Positions 8,769-17,060 of a stretch of DNA of 64,000 bases are shown piece by piece. The DNA is from Armatimonadota bacterium (GTDB lineage: Bacteria; Bacteroidota; Ignavibacteria; OLB7): assembly GCA_020850315.1 (NCBI GenBank), contig JADZEY010000124.1, positions 1 to 64,000 on the forward strand. The letters are read 5' to 3'. Both the position numbers and the translations under genes were made by a program. Under the pieces are notes generated by a model. It searched no databases and had not been told where the DNA came from. It saw only the letters and a list, made by a program, of their open reading frames with translations. Each line of letters opens with the position of its first letter. Position 1 is the stretch's first letter.

Positions 8769-8808
8769 AAAAAGCACCGATCAATCTGTTGGTCGGTGCT
8801 TTTTGTTG
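8769..8808 (+). terminator. Rho-independent terminator after tRNA-Pro
   Basis: A perfect 12-base stem, AAAAAGCACCGA (8769-8780) with TCGGTGCTTTTT (8793-8804), around a 12-base loop. The 3' arm ends in a T run. It lies ten bases after the tRNA. Confidence 0.85.
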
Positions 8809-8892
8809 TTGGCTTGGTTCGTTCGGCTTCATAGTTTCGCCCCGCTTCTGCTGTTGCCAATCTACCTATCGTTCTATCCGAACCCTTCAACC

Positions 8893-10626
8893 ATGCGCAT
8901 CTCCATTTCCCTCTCCTTCCTTTTGCTGGCACTGATTGCTGCCGGCTGCGGCGGCAAGGAGGAATCCACCGCCACCACCACCGCACAAGGGGGGAAAATC
9001 TACGGCGGAACCTACACCCTGAACGTGCTGCGTGGCGACCCGAAAGGGCTTGATCCGGTGCAGGTCAACAGCAAACACGCCGACGACATCTGCACCCAGA
9101 TCTACGACAAATTGATTGAGCTAAACAGCAAGTTGGAGTTGATCCCCGAGCTTGCCCGCACGCTTCCGGCAATCAGCGAGGATGGGAAGCTGTACCGGTT
9201 CGCCCTCCGGACCGATGTCAATTTCCAGGATGACGGATGTTTCCCCGGCGGCAAAGGGCGGCGGATGACCGCGCACGACGTGAAGTATTCCTTCACCCGC
9301 TGCTGCGATCCCCGCACGCAAACGCTGGCGTTCTGGGCCTTCAAGGGGAAGGTCCGCGGGGCTTCGGAGTACTTCGCGGCCATCAACGCTGGCGACACCG
9401 CCGGCAAGGATATCCCCGGCTTCCGCGCAGTCAACGACTCCACGTTCGAGATTGAGTTAGTTGAGCCGTTCGCGCCGTTCATCTACTACCTGGTGAACTC
9501 GCTGGGAAGCGTTGTCCCGCGTGAGGCAGTGGAGAAGTATCGGGAGAATTTTTTCCAGCATCCGGTTGGGACCGGGGCGTTCACCTTCGTCAGTTGGACC
9601 AACCGCGAGCAGCTTACCCTGAAGCGGAACCCCAACTACTGGGGCCGCGACGAGCTGGGCAACCAACTACCGTTTCTGAACGGGATCCAATTCCGGTTTG
9701 TGACCGATGACAAGGTGCAGTTCAGCGAGTTCGAGAACAACACGCTGGATGAACTGTTCGGAATCCCCACCGAGTTTTACACGATGGTGATTGACACCGC
9801 CACCGGAAAGCCAACCCCCAAATATGCTGGCTACCAAGTGCAAAGCACCCCCGCCATGCTGACCTGGTTTTTCGATTTCAACACCGCCCGTCCGCCGTTT
9901 AACAACGCCAATCTTCGCCGCGCCTTCAACTACGCGATTGACCGCCAGAAAATTGTCCGCTACGTGCTGCAAGGCTCGGCCTACGCGCCGGCGGTGCATG
10001 GGCTGGTTCCGCCGGTGTTCCCCAGCTACCAAACCGATGCAATCAAGGGCTACGATTACCAGCCCGAGCTTGCGCGCAAGCTGCTGGCCGATGCTGGATA
10101 CCCGAGCGGAAAAGGGTTGGAACCGATCACCCTGTTCATCTACCCCGAACCACGATTGGTGGAGGTGGCGCAAGCCGTGCAGGAGATGCTAACGCGGGAG
10201 CTGAACGTGCAGGTGGAGATTAAGCAAGTGGAGTTTGCGCAGATGCAGGCCCAGGCCGAGCTTGGCCGTTTCACCTTTTGGGGGACACGCTGGTACGGCG
10301 ATTATCCCGACCCAGAAACGTATCTGGCACTGCTGTACGGCGCGAACGTCCCCGCTTCCGACACGCTCCCCAGCTATCCGAATGGAACCCGCTACAGAAG
10401 CCCTGAGTTCGATGCAAACTTCCGCAAAGGGGTTGCCACCATTGACGCGCTTGCCCGCATGGTCCACTACGCCAAAGCCGAGCAGATCGGCATGAACGAT
10501 GCGCCGGTGATGCCGCTGTTCTACGAGATGCACTACCAACTTCTGCAACCGAACGTCCGCGGCCGCTGGCTTGACGCAATGGCCCGAATGGAACTGAAAG
10601 TTGTCTGGAAAGAAGAGCAGAAGTAG
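8893..10626 (+). CDS. Peptide ABC transporter substrate-binding lipoprotein
   Basis: A 577-residue SBP_bac_5-family protein (DppA/OppA type), which binds peptides or similar ligands outside the inner membrane for an ABC importer. The ATG at 8893 is chosen because it opens a short lipoprotein signal (SFLLLALIAAGC, Cys17). An in-frame ATG at 8803 lies in the terminator T run. Family features are GLDPVQVNSKHADDI near the N-terminus, LARTLPAISEDGKLYRF, and MTAHDVKYSFTR. The C-terminal half has the repeated hinge region with LRRAFNYAIDRQKIV. No permease or ATPase genes are adjacent, so it either works with a transporter encoded elsewhere or has another sensing role. Confidence 0.9.
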   Translation: MRISISLSFLLLALIAAGCGGKEESTATTTAQGGKIYGGTYTLNVLRGDPKGLDPVQVNSKHADDICTQIYDKLIELNSKLELIPELARTLPAISEDGKLYRFALRTDVNFQDDGCFPGGKGRRMTAHDVKYSFTRCCDPRTQTLAFWAFKGKVRGASEYFAAINAGDTAGKDIPGFRAVNDSTFEIELVEPFAPFIYYLVNSLGSVVPREAVEKYRENFFQHPVGTGAFTFVSWTNREQLTLKRNPNYWGRDELGNQLPFLNGIQFRFVTDDKVQFSEFENNTLDELFGIPTEFYTMVIDTATGKPTPKYAGYQVQSTPAMLTWFFDFNTARPPFNNANLRRAFNYAIDRQKIVRYVLQGSAYAPAVHGLVPPVFPSYQTDAIKGYDYQPELARKLLADAGYPSGKGLEPITLFIYPEPRLVEVAQAVQEMLTRELNVQVEIKQVEFAQMQAQAELGRFTFWGTRWYGDYPDPETYLALLYGANVPASDTLPSYPNGTRYRSPEFDANFRKGVATIDALARMVHYAKAEQIGMNDAPVMPLFYEMHYQLLQPNVRGRWLDAMARMELKVVWKEEQK

Positions 10627-10716
10627 CCGCCGGAGCAACCCGGTAACGGGAATATCCAGCAATCAACACACAGCCCGCTCACGACAATACCAACTATCAA
10701 CCACGATCTACCAACC

Positions 10717-11814
10717 ATGTACGATTCAAGAAACCGAGAACTTGCCGACAAGATCATTGGCTACTCCACGCAGACAAAGCCGGGGGAGAAGGTGATGATT
10801 GAGCTGTTCGGCATCAACGGAATCCATCTGGCCCAGGAGATGGCACGCGCAACGTTGCAGGCCGGCGCAGTTCCGTTTGTGATGGTCCGCGACACGGAGA
10901 CCGAGCGGATTCTCCGCGAGCATGGCTCGCGCGAATTATGGGCCACGGTTCGCGACGTAACCGCGCTGCCGCTGATGCAGCAGATGGATGTGTACATCGG
11001 CGTTCGCGCCGGCGAAAACATCTACGAGCTTAGCGGCGTGGGGCGCGATGCCAGCAAGGCCTATGCCGAGGAATATCAGCACCCGGTGCACATGCGCGAA
11101 CGGGTGAACAACACCCGTTGGTGCGTGATGCGGTATCCGTCGCCAGCGTTCGCCATGAACGCACGAATGCCCACCAACCGCTTCGCCGATTTCTTCTACC
11201 GCGCCTGCCTTCTGGATTACGCCGACCTGAACGAACGGATGAAACCGCTGCACGAACTGCTTGCCGCCGGAAAGGAGATTCACCTGAAAGGGGAAGGAAC
11301 CGACATCCGTTTCTCCATCGAAGGGCAAACCTGGATCCCCTGCGCGGGCGACTTGAACATCCCCGATGGCGAGATTTTCTCCTCGCCAATCCTCACCTCC
11401 GTCAACGGCCAAATATCCTACGCTCCAACCGTCTATGATGGCAAACCGTTCGAGAGCATCACGCTGGTGGTGCGCGATGGCGTTGTGGTGGATTTTGAAT
11501 CGAGCAACGCAAAGGCGCTGGAGGACATCTTGAACACCGACGAAGGGGCGCGGCGGTTTGGCGAGTTCTCCTTTGGCACCAACCCGTTCATTGACGAGCC
11601 GATGTACGACATCCTGTTCGACGAAAAAATTTGGGGATCGAACCACCTGACGCTTGGCCAGGCCTACGACATCGCCCCGAACGGCAACCAGAGCGCTATC
11701 CACTGGGATCTGGTCTGCATCGGTGCCGACGTTATGCTGGATGGGGAACTAATCCGCAAAGGCCGGAAGTTTGTGCCGGAACAACTGCTTCCGCTGAACC
11801 CAGAGAATTTCTAA
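10717..11814 (+). CDS. M29-family metallo-aminopeptidase
   Basis: A 365-residue cytoplasmic aminopeptidase of the thermophilic M29 family (AmpS/AmpT/PepS). These enzymes remove N-terminal residues using two metal ions. Expected ligand regions are visible: Glu in IPDGEIFSSP, Glu in GARRFGEFSFGTNP, His in GSNHLTLGQAY, and the His/Asp pair in SAIHWDLV. The length is near the family norm of about 370-410. It starts 90 bases after the peptide-binding lipoprotein gene, so the two may share a message for peptide uptake and breakdown. A strong terminator follows at 12000-12046. Confidence 0.9.
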   Translation: MYDSRNRELADKIIGYSTQTKPGEKVMIELFGINGIHLAQEMARATLQAGAVPFVMVRDTETERILREHGSRELWATVRDVTALPLMQQMDVYIGVRAGENIYELSGVGRDASKAYAEEYQHPVHMRERVNNTRWCVMRYPSPAFAMNARMPTNRFADFFYRACLLDYADLNERMKPLHELLAAGKEIHLKGEGTDIRFSIEGQTWIPCAGDLNIPDGEIFSSPILTSVNGQISYAPTVYDGKPFESITLVVRDGVVVDFESSNAKALEDILNTDEGARRFGEFSFGTNPFIDEPMYDILFDEKIWGSNHLTLGQAYDIAPNGNQSAIHWDLVCIGADVMLDGELIRKGRKFVPEQLLPLNPENF

Positions 11815-11877
11815 CTGACCCTACAAGCCATGGTGGAATTTGATAATTGGAGTGCATAGGTGTTCCACCGGAAAACG

Positions 11878-11966
11878 CCCTCCGCTCATGCTGAGCCCGT
11901 CGAAGTATGAGTGGAGCCACTGAACGGACAAGTGTTCACTCTTCAAATTCTGCATAAGGTCAGTTT
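11878..11966 (+). repeat. Dispersed repeat copy 1, flanks propeller gene
   Basis: About 90 bases starting CCCTCCGCTCATGCTGAGCC and ending near TGCATAAGGTCAGTT. It matches in direct orientation the element at 14041-14152, with roughly one mismatch in eight. It lacks the 20-base internal CCTGTCCTGAGCCTGTCGAAG-type block present in copy 2. The two copies bracket the gene at 12101-13960. Confidence 0.75.
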
Positions 11967-11999
11967 CTAAAGATTTCCCGAGAACCAACAACCGTAACC

Positions 12000-12046
12000 A
12001 AGAACGTCACCGTGGGGAACACTCTCCACGGTGACGTTCTTTTTTT
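12000..12046 (+). terminator. Strong terminator of the M29 aminopeptidase unit
   Basis: A perfect 16-base stem (12000-12015 with 12026-12041; core GAACGTCACCGTGG) around a ten-base loop, continuing into a run of seven T on the plus strand. It lies between convergent genes. Confidence 0.9.
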
Positions 12047-12100
12047 GAAATGCGATGTTGAAGAACGTGAGGTTTGCACCTCAGCGGTTGGTTGGCGGCA

Positions 12101-13960
12101 TCACTGCAGATCCAGCCTGCGTGGCGGCGTGGCTGGGGCGGGAACATCACTGGTGATGCGGGCATCGTAGCGGGTTAGGCCGCTGGACAGTGTGGCAATC
12201 CAGATATCGCCATCAAGACCGATATCTATCATTCCGGATTCAACAAAACCGGAATTGCTGGCGGTGAATGCCGCGCTCCATTTTGTGCCGTCGAAGCGGT
12301 GCAAGGCATCGGCAGTTATTAGCCACAGCGCGCCATCCGGGGCGCGTTTCAGCGAACGGACGAACGGGTTAGTGAACGGGGCATTCTGGAACGATGTTTG
12401 TGCCGATAGGCTGAACCGCGCTATCCCAACGGAGGTGCCAATCCAAACCCCATCGGCTCCATCGGGAACGATTGCGTTGACCTTGTTGGAAGGAAGTTTG
12501 CTGTTGGATAGCGTGAACGTTTGGAACTGCGAAGTAGCAACCACCAACACCGACACCCCCGATTGCGCCGAACCGATCCAGACATTGCCAGCATTATCAA
12601 CACCGATTGCCTGAACATCGCCAGTGATGCCCGGCGGCGAGTAGCGGGCGGTAGTGATTCCGTCGTATTTAATCACCCCACCATTGCTTGTCCCAACCCA
12701 AATTGTTCCGGTGTTGTCGGCGGTGATTGTGCGAAGCGTGGCTGCAGTGCTTATCAGTATGGGGCGGGCAATAACGCTCCAAGCCGTGCCATTGAAGTGC
12801 GCCGCGCCGTCGTTGGTCAGCGTCCAGAATCCGCCTTTGCCATCGGGAGAAAGTGAGACGTGTTCGCCACCAAGCCCAGTAGTGGTCGAATCAATCGTGG
12901 CCCAAGTTGTGCCATCGAAACGTGTTAGCCCCCCTTTCCCCGCAACCCACACCACACTCCCAATCCGAAGCACATCGTTCAACTGGTTGGAGGGAAGGTC
13001 TCCAAGCCCCAACTCCACAAATTCCCACTGGCCATTGCGGAACGTGGCAACGCCATTGTGTGTGCCGAAGTACAGGTCTCCATTGGCCGCAGCCGCCACG
13101 CAAAGCGGAGCTCCATGCGGGCTTACGTAGGGACGCAATTCCTTGCCGTCGAACATGGTGAAGTGGTAGGCTGTACCCTTCACCACCGTCTCCCCCAATA
13201 TCACAACTTGGCTTGCAGAAGCAGCAAGAATCTGGTAAGCAAATTTGGTAGAAGGGACATCAAGGCTGTAGCTGGTGTCGTTGTTGGAGTTGCTTTTGTA
13301 GAGTGTGCCGGAATTGTTGGCGAACCACACCGTCCCGTCGGAATCGGTCGCCACCCAGTAGGCATCGCCGGTTGCTCCTTCTGTCCATTTTTTTCCGTTG
13401 AACGATGTTAGCCAGCTGGCTTCGGTGCCAACCCAGATCACCGAATCGCTTGCTGCCGCCACGCTGTAGGTGACGATCTGCGGGGCAAAGCCGGAAGTGT
13501 CGGCGGGGCGGCTCCATTGCTGGCCGTCGAACTTCAGCACGCCGTACCGGGAAAGCCCAGATACCACCCCCCAGATGCTGTGGTCGGGGCTGGCCGCCAG
13601 CGAGGTCAGCACGGGGACCGCGCCCCCGTTGGGGAAGGTGTCGTGCACCGCCCAGCTGCTGCCGTCGAACATCGCCACGCCACGCCGTGTGGATATCCAA
13701 AGCCGGTTGCTGCTGTCGCGGATCATTGCCGAAACCCAGTCGTCAGGCATTCCGGAGTTGGCGCGGTTGTACAGGACCTTCGCGCCCGTTGCTTTGGTGA
13801 AATGGATCAATCCCCCCCCTAACGTTCCCAACCACAGTTTATCGCCATCATCAAGGATTGCCGAGACAGCGTTGCCGTTAGTGTACTGGTTCCAGCCCGG
13901 GGTTTGCGCAGCCACGGGGATCGCAATCAGAAGAAGAAGCAGACAGAATAGTGGAGCCAT
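12101..13960 (-). CDS. Secreted two-component-propeller repeat protein
   Basis: A 619-residue exported protein. The start is at the ATG at 13960, just before a signal peptide (MAPLFCLLLLLIAIPVAAQ). The reading frame stays open further upstream only because it runs through the repeat at 14041-14152. The rest consists of propeller blades with the Reg_prop pattern, for example LWISTRRGVAMFDGSSW, VWVAGKGGLTRFDGTTW, IWVGTSNGGVIKYDG and VWIGTSVGIARF, about 40-60 residues apart. In hybrid sensors such blades sense ligands, but here no membrane kinase follows. No T9SS sorting domain is visible at the C-terminus (ends RRLDLQ). Ligand and role are unknown. The gene is bracketed by direct repeats. Confidence 0.8.
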   Translation of the reverse strand: MAPLFCLLLLLIAIPVAAQTPGWNQYTNGNAVSAILDDGDKLWLGTLGGGLIHFTKATGAKVLYNRANSGMPDDWVSAMIRDSSNRLWISTRRGVAMFDGSSWAVHDTFPNGGAVPVLTSLAASPDHSIWGVVSGLSRYGVLKFDGQQWSRPADTSGFAPQIVTYSVAAASDSVIWVGTEASWLTSFNGKKWTEGATGDAYWVATDSDGTVWFANNSGTLYKSNSNNDTSYSLDVPSTKFAYQILAASASQVVILGETVVKGTAYHFTMFDGKELRPYVSPHGAPLCVAAAANGDLYFGTHNGVATFRNGQWEFVELGLGDLPSNQLNDVLRIGSVVWVAGKGGLTRFDGTTWATIDSTTTGLGGEHVSLSPDGKGGFWTLTNDGAAHFNGTAWSVIARPILISTAATLRTITADNTGTIWVGTSNGGVIKYDGITTARYSPPGITGDVQAIGVDNAGNVWIGSAQSGVSVLVVATSQFQTFTLSNSKLPSNKVNAIVPDGADGVWIGTSVGIARFSLSAQTSFQNAPFTNPFVRSLKRAPDGALWLITADALHRFDGTKWSAAFTASNSGFVESGMIDIGLDGDIWIATLSSGLTRYDARITSDVPAPATPPRRLDLQ

Positions 13961-14040
13961 CACGGCGCACCCTCCAGACAGTGATTGATTGATGTTGCGG
14001 GGAAGATACGCACGGAATCTCGGTACTCCATCGAAACTCA

Positions 14041-14152
14041 CCCTCCGCTTATGCTGAACCCTGTCGAAGCCTGTCCTGAGCCTGTCGAAGGGTATGAGCC
14101 GAGCCACCGAACGGGCAAGCTCTCACTCTTCAAACTCTGCGCAAGGTGAGTT
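14041..14152 (+). repeat. Dispersed repeat copy 2
   Basis: About 110 bases homologous and parallel to 11878-11966. It includes the inner block GTCGAAGCCTGTCCTGAGCC followed by TGTCGAAGG, the CTTCGACAGGCTCAG-type sequence found between genes in many bacterial genomes. Its right end touches the stop codon of the MEMO1-family gene at 14151. Confidence 0.75.
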
Positions 14153-15362
14153 ACCACAACGCAACGCTTGCGTACGTAACCACCGATTTCTCCTGCTGAT
14201 TATCCCAGTGGTCATAATGCAGCAGCTCCCCTTTGCTGGCATTGCTGATTTGCAGTGTGGCGTAGATTGGCGCAACCCCACAAATCCGGTATTGATTCTG
14301 CACGGCGGCAACGCGGCTGATGAACCCGGCAGCGTCGGCCTGCACCGTCTGCTCAATCACCGATTGATCGAACTTGGTGATCTGCTTCAGCATCTGCCGC
14401 CCTGTTTTTTGGTCGCCGAACTTGTGGCCAATGTGGCATAAATCTGCGCTGGCAATCCAGCAGACGTTCCGGTTCAGTTCGTTGGCAACTTGGCGGATGG
14501 TTTGATAGAAACCTTGCACCATCTCATCATCCTCGGGCGATCCCTGGCCATTCTCCACATACTCCCACAAGGCCCCATGAAGAATCGGCACAATCTTGAT
14601 ATCACGGTCGGGAAAAAGGTGATGCAGAAAAATTGCTTGCAACTCAATGGAGTGCTCGTCGCGGTGGGCTATCTGGTTGCGGGTTACTTCGTACGGCAGC
14701 CGTTTGCGAAGCCGCTTGATGAACTCGCGGTCGGTTTTTACTACCCCCCCTGGCACGGCAAAATCTTGCTGGCAGATCATAAACCGGTCGTAGCTCATCA
14801 CGTGTGGAACACCAAAAATCACGAAGGTGTCGGCATCGGTTTGGCGCAGCGCGTTCCAGGCGCGGGCGTAGCTTTTCCAGCCAAGGCGGGGGTCAATGTG
14901 GGGAATGATGATTGCTGGCGGCGGGGTGCTGTTGTGCGGTTCGGTGTCCCACGCCAGCCACTCATCAAGCTGGCGGTGGAACTGCGTGGGGTCGCTGGGA
15001 TAGCAAATATCATTCAACGTCATTCGGCGAATTCGCTGGGCGTTGTAGGCAGCATCAACCTCAGCTTGCCGATTGAAGAATCGTGGGGTTTCCAAAAAGC
15101 AGGATTCGTCCAATATCGCGACAAGGTTCTGCAGACTTGCCACCGTGCAGGACATGCCAACTTCATCGGCTTGTTTAACAAGCTCCCGGTAGGTGGTCTC
15201 CCCGTCGAAGAAATCCAGCAAGGGCGCAAAAAACGCTGGGATGCTCACGCTCAGTTCGGCGTACCCCAGTGGGTCGTGCAGCAAGGCTGTGCCGAAGGGA
15301 GTTATCCGGGCAGCCAGTCCGAATCGAAGGGGAGGAAGTGGCTTGTTGGCAGATGATGGCAT
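14151..15362 (-). CDS. MEMO1-family protein (AmmeMemoRadiSam protein B), extra N-terminal domain
   Basis: A 403-residue protein. Residues from about 135 to the end match the MEMO1 fold, with PHIDPRLGW, FGVPH, AHRDEHSIELQ and SADLCHIGHKFGD. The His and Asp in these motifs form the metal or substrate site shared with extradiol-dioxygenase-like proteins. In bacteria this protein partners with AMMECR1 and a radical-SAM protein, neither of which is in the window. The first 110 residues are an addition: AELSVSIPAFFAPLLDFFDG, TTYRELVKQ and LVAILDESCFLE look like a PqqD-type winged helix. A TACTTTTG box lies about 108 bases upstream. Biochemical function is not established for the family. Confidence 0.85.
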   Translation of the reverse strand: MPSSANKPLPPLRFGLAARITPFGTALLHDPLGYAELSVSIPAFFAPLLDFFDGETTYRELVKQADEVGMSCTVASLQNLVAILDESCFLETPRFFNRQAEVDAAYNAQRIRRMTLNDICYPSDPTQFHRQLDEWLAWDTEPHNSTPPPAIIIPHIDPRLGWKSYARAWNALRQTDADTFVIFGVPHVMSYDRFMICQQDFAVPGGVVKTDREFIKRLRKRLPYEVTRNQIAHRDEHSIELQAIFLHHLFPDRDIKIVPILHGALWEYVENGQGSPEDDEMVQGFYQTIRQVANELNRNVCWIASADLCHIGHKFGDQKTGRQMLKQITKFDQSVIEQTVQADAAGFISRVAAVQNQYRICGVAPIYATLQISNASKGELLHYDHWDNQQEKSVVTYASVALW

Positions 15363-15469
15363 GGCGTTGTAGTTGTGAGTTATGATTCCGATTCATCAAA
15401 CAACTGGGCGGAAGCAACCGCAGCCTTTCGATTCAGCGTTCTTCTGCCGCTCGCAGCTTGCTTGCGGGG

Positions 15470-15477
15470 CAAAAGTA
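15470..15477 (-). promoter_or_regulatory. TACTTTTG promoter-like box for MEMO1-family gene
   Basis: Minus-strand TACTTTTGC matches TAnnTTTG. It would give a 5' leader of about 100 bases before the ATG at 15362. No properly spaced -33 TTTG was found (the nearest is 25 bases upstream). Confidence 0.3.
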
Positions 15478-15649
15478 GTGGTCAGCAATTTGGCAATCAA
15501 GACAAACCTCTATTGAATGATACCTTTTTCCCCCTTGCATCAACCCGCCGAAATCTGTTGATTGCCAGCCGCTGCAACACGATGCCGCCAGGTTTTGCCG
15601 TCATCGGTTGGCACAGGAAATTTCTGCTGACTTTTTTTGCCGATCTCTG

Positions 15650-16915
15650 ATGATACAACGCTCTTTCTGGTTGGTGCTGGTTTTGGTTCTGGCCAGTGGT
15701 TTCTGCGCTGCCCAATCCAAGCTGCTGATCCCGATGGATAACTCCCAAGATGACCACTTGAAAGCCTACGGCATCATCTATTGGTCGCTCTCCAAAGGCC
15801 ACCAGGCCGATTGGCTGCTGAACTACCGTGGCGGATCGTTTATGATTGATTATGCCGAGTTTGTCGCCGCCGAGTGCCGGATTCGTGGGGTAAGTTTCCA
15901 GCCGATCAGCGGGTCGCAGGCGGCGGCGATTTACAGCGAGGTGCAGTCCGAAAGCAACAACATGGATGTGGTGCGGCTGGAGCAAGCGCCCAAGATTGCC
16001 GTCTATGTTCCGCCAACATTCCAACCCTGGGACGATGCCGTCACGCTGGTGATGCAGTACGCCGAAATCCCCTACGACAAAATTTGGGACAAGGAGGTGC
16101 TGAACGACCAACTGAAAAAGTACGACTGGATCCACCTGCACCACGAAGATTTCACGGGGCAGTACGGGAAGTTCTACTCCAGCTTCGCCAACGCCCCCTG
16201 GTACTTGCAGCAGGTGGCAATGCTGGAACAAACCGCCACCGAGCTTGGGTTCAGCAAGGTGAGTAAGCTGAAGCTGGCGGTGGCCGATGAACTGAAGAAG
16301 TACGTCGGCAACGGCGGGTTCCTGTTCGCCATGTGCTCGGCCACCGACAGCTACGACATCGCCCTTGCCGCACGCAACACCGACGTTTGCGACGTGATGT
16401 TCGACGGCGACCCACCCGCCGCCAACGCCCAAAACGCATTGGACTTCAGCCAGACGCTTGCCTTCCAGAATTTTACGCTGGAGATGAACCCCTACATCTA
16501 CGAGTACTCGGACATTGACGTTCAGCCGAACTTCAACTCCACCGCCGAAACCGATTTCTTCACCCTGTTCGACTTCTCGGCAAAACATGACCCCGTCCCC
16601 TCGATGCTGACCCAATGCCATGTTGGTGTGGTGGGCGGGTTCATGGGCCAAACCACTGCGTTCCACAAGGAGTTCATCAAAAAGAACGTGATTGTGCTGG
16701 CCGAGAAGGAGGGAACCGACGAGGTGAAATATCTGACCGGAAACTACGGGCGCGGAACCTTCACTTTCTACGGCGGCCACGACCCCGAAGACTACCAACA
16801 CGCCGTCAGCGACCCGCCAACGGATCTGTCGCTCCACAAAAATTCCCCCGGCTACCGCCTGATCCTGAACAACATCCTGTTCCCGTCGGCAAAAAAGAAG
16901 AAGCAGAAGACGTGA
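15650..16915 (+). CDS. Secreted conserved protein, often labelled asparagine synthetase B
   Basis: A 421-residue protein starting at the ATG at 15650, followed by a signal peptide (MIQRSFWLVLVLVLASGFCAAQ). The mature part begins KLLIPMDNSQDDHLKAYGI and contains DWLLNYRGGSFM. From memory, this opening matches a Bacteroidota family of about 420 residues that databases often name asparagine synthetase B. However, I see neither the N-terminal Cys amidotransferase motif nor the ATP-pyrophosphatase SGGxDS loop of true AsnB. Later segments (KYVGNGGFLFAMCSATDS, FTFYGGHDPEDYQH) instead resemble glutamine-amidotransferase-like or ThuA-like flavodoxin folds. Location is periplasmic or outside. Function is unknown, and the inherited label is probably wrong. 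Confidence 0.8.
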   Translation: MIQRSFWLVLVLVLASGFCAAQSKLLIPMDNSQDDHLKAYGIIYWSLSKGHQADWLLNYRGGSFMIDYAEFVAAECRIRGVSFQPISGSQAAAIYSEVQSESNNMDVVRLEQAPKIAVYVPPTFQPWDDAVTLVMQYAEIPYDKIWDKEVLNDQLKKYDWIHLHHEDFTGQYGKFYSSFANAPWYLQQVAMLEQTATELGFSKVSKLKLAVADELKKYVGNGGFLFAMCSATDSYDIALAARNTDVCDVMFDGDPPAANAQNALDFSQTLAFQNFTLEMNPYIYEYSDIDVQPNFNSTAETDFFTLFDFSAKHDPVPSMLTQCHVGVVGGFMGQTTAFHKEFIKKNVIVLAEKEGTDEVKYLTGNYGRGTFTFYGGHDPEDYQHAVSDPPTDLSLHKNSPGYRLILNNILFPSAKKKKQKT

Positions 16916-17060
16916 GAAGAAGCGGAGATTGATAGTTGGGGTGAAAGCCCCCGAACACCTACCTGGCACCGGAACACCCAGCGGCGTTGAATGGAGCTTG
17001 GACGAAGGTTCACCAAACCACACAGAAGGGGCGCGTTCCGGGGCGTAAGTTTGGGGCCAT

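Noticed and set aside
8803..8892. Longer start for the peptide-binding lipoprotein
   Set aside because: The in-frame ATG lies within the tRNA terminator T run, and the lipoprotein signal begins at 8893.
13961..14107. N-terminal extension of the propeller protein
   Set aside because: The extra residues translate the dispersed repeat at 14041-14152. The signal peptide begins at 13960.
11878..14152. Composite transposon interpretation of the two direct repeats
   Set aside because: The repeats are about 100 bases, contain no transposase and show no terminal inverted repeats. They look like dispersed intergenic elements.
16978..17060. preQ1 riboswitch before tgt
   Set aside because: No H-type pseudoknot pattern or A-rich tail was visible in the 145-base gap.
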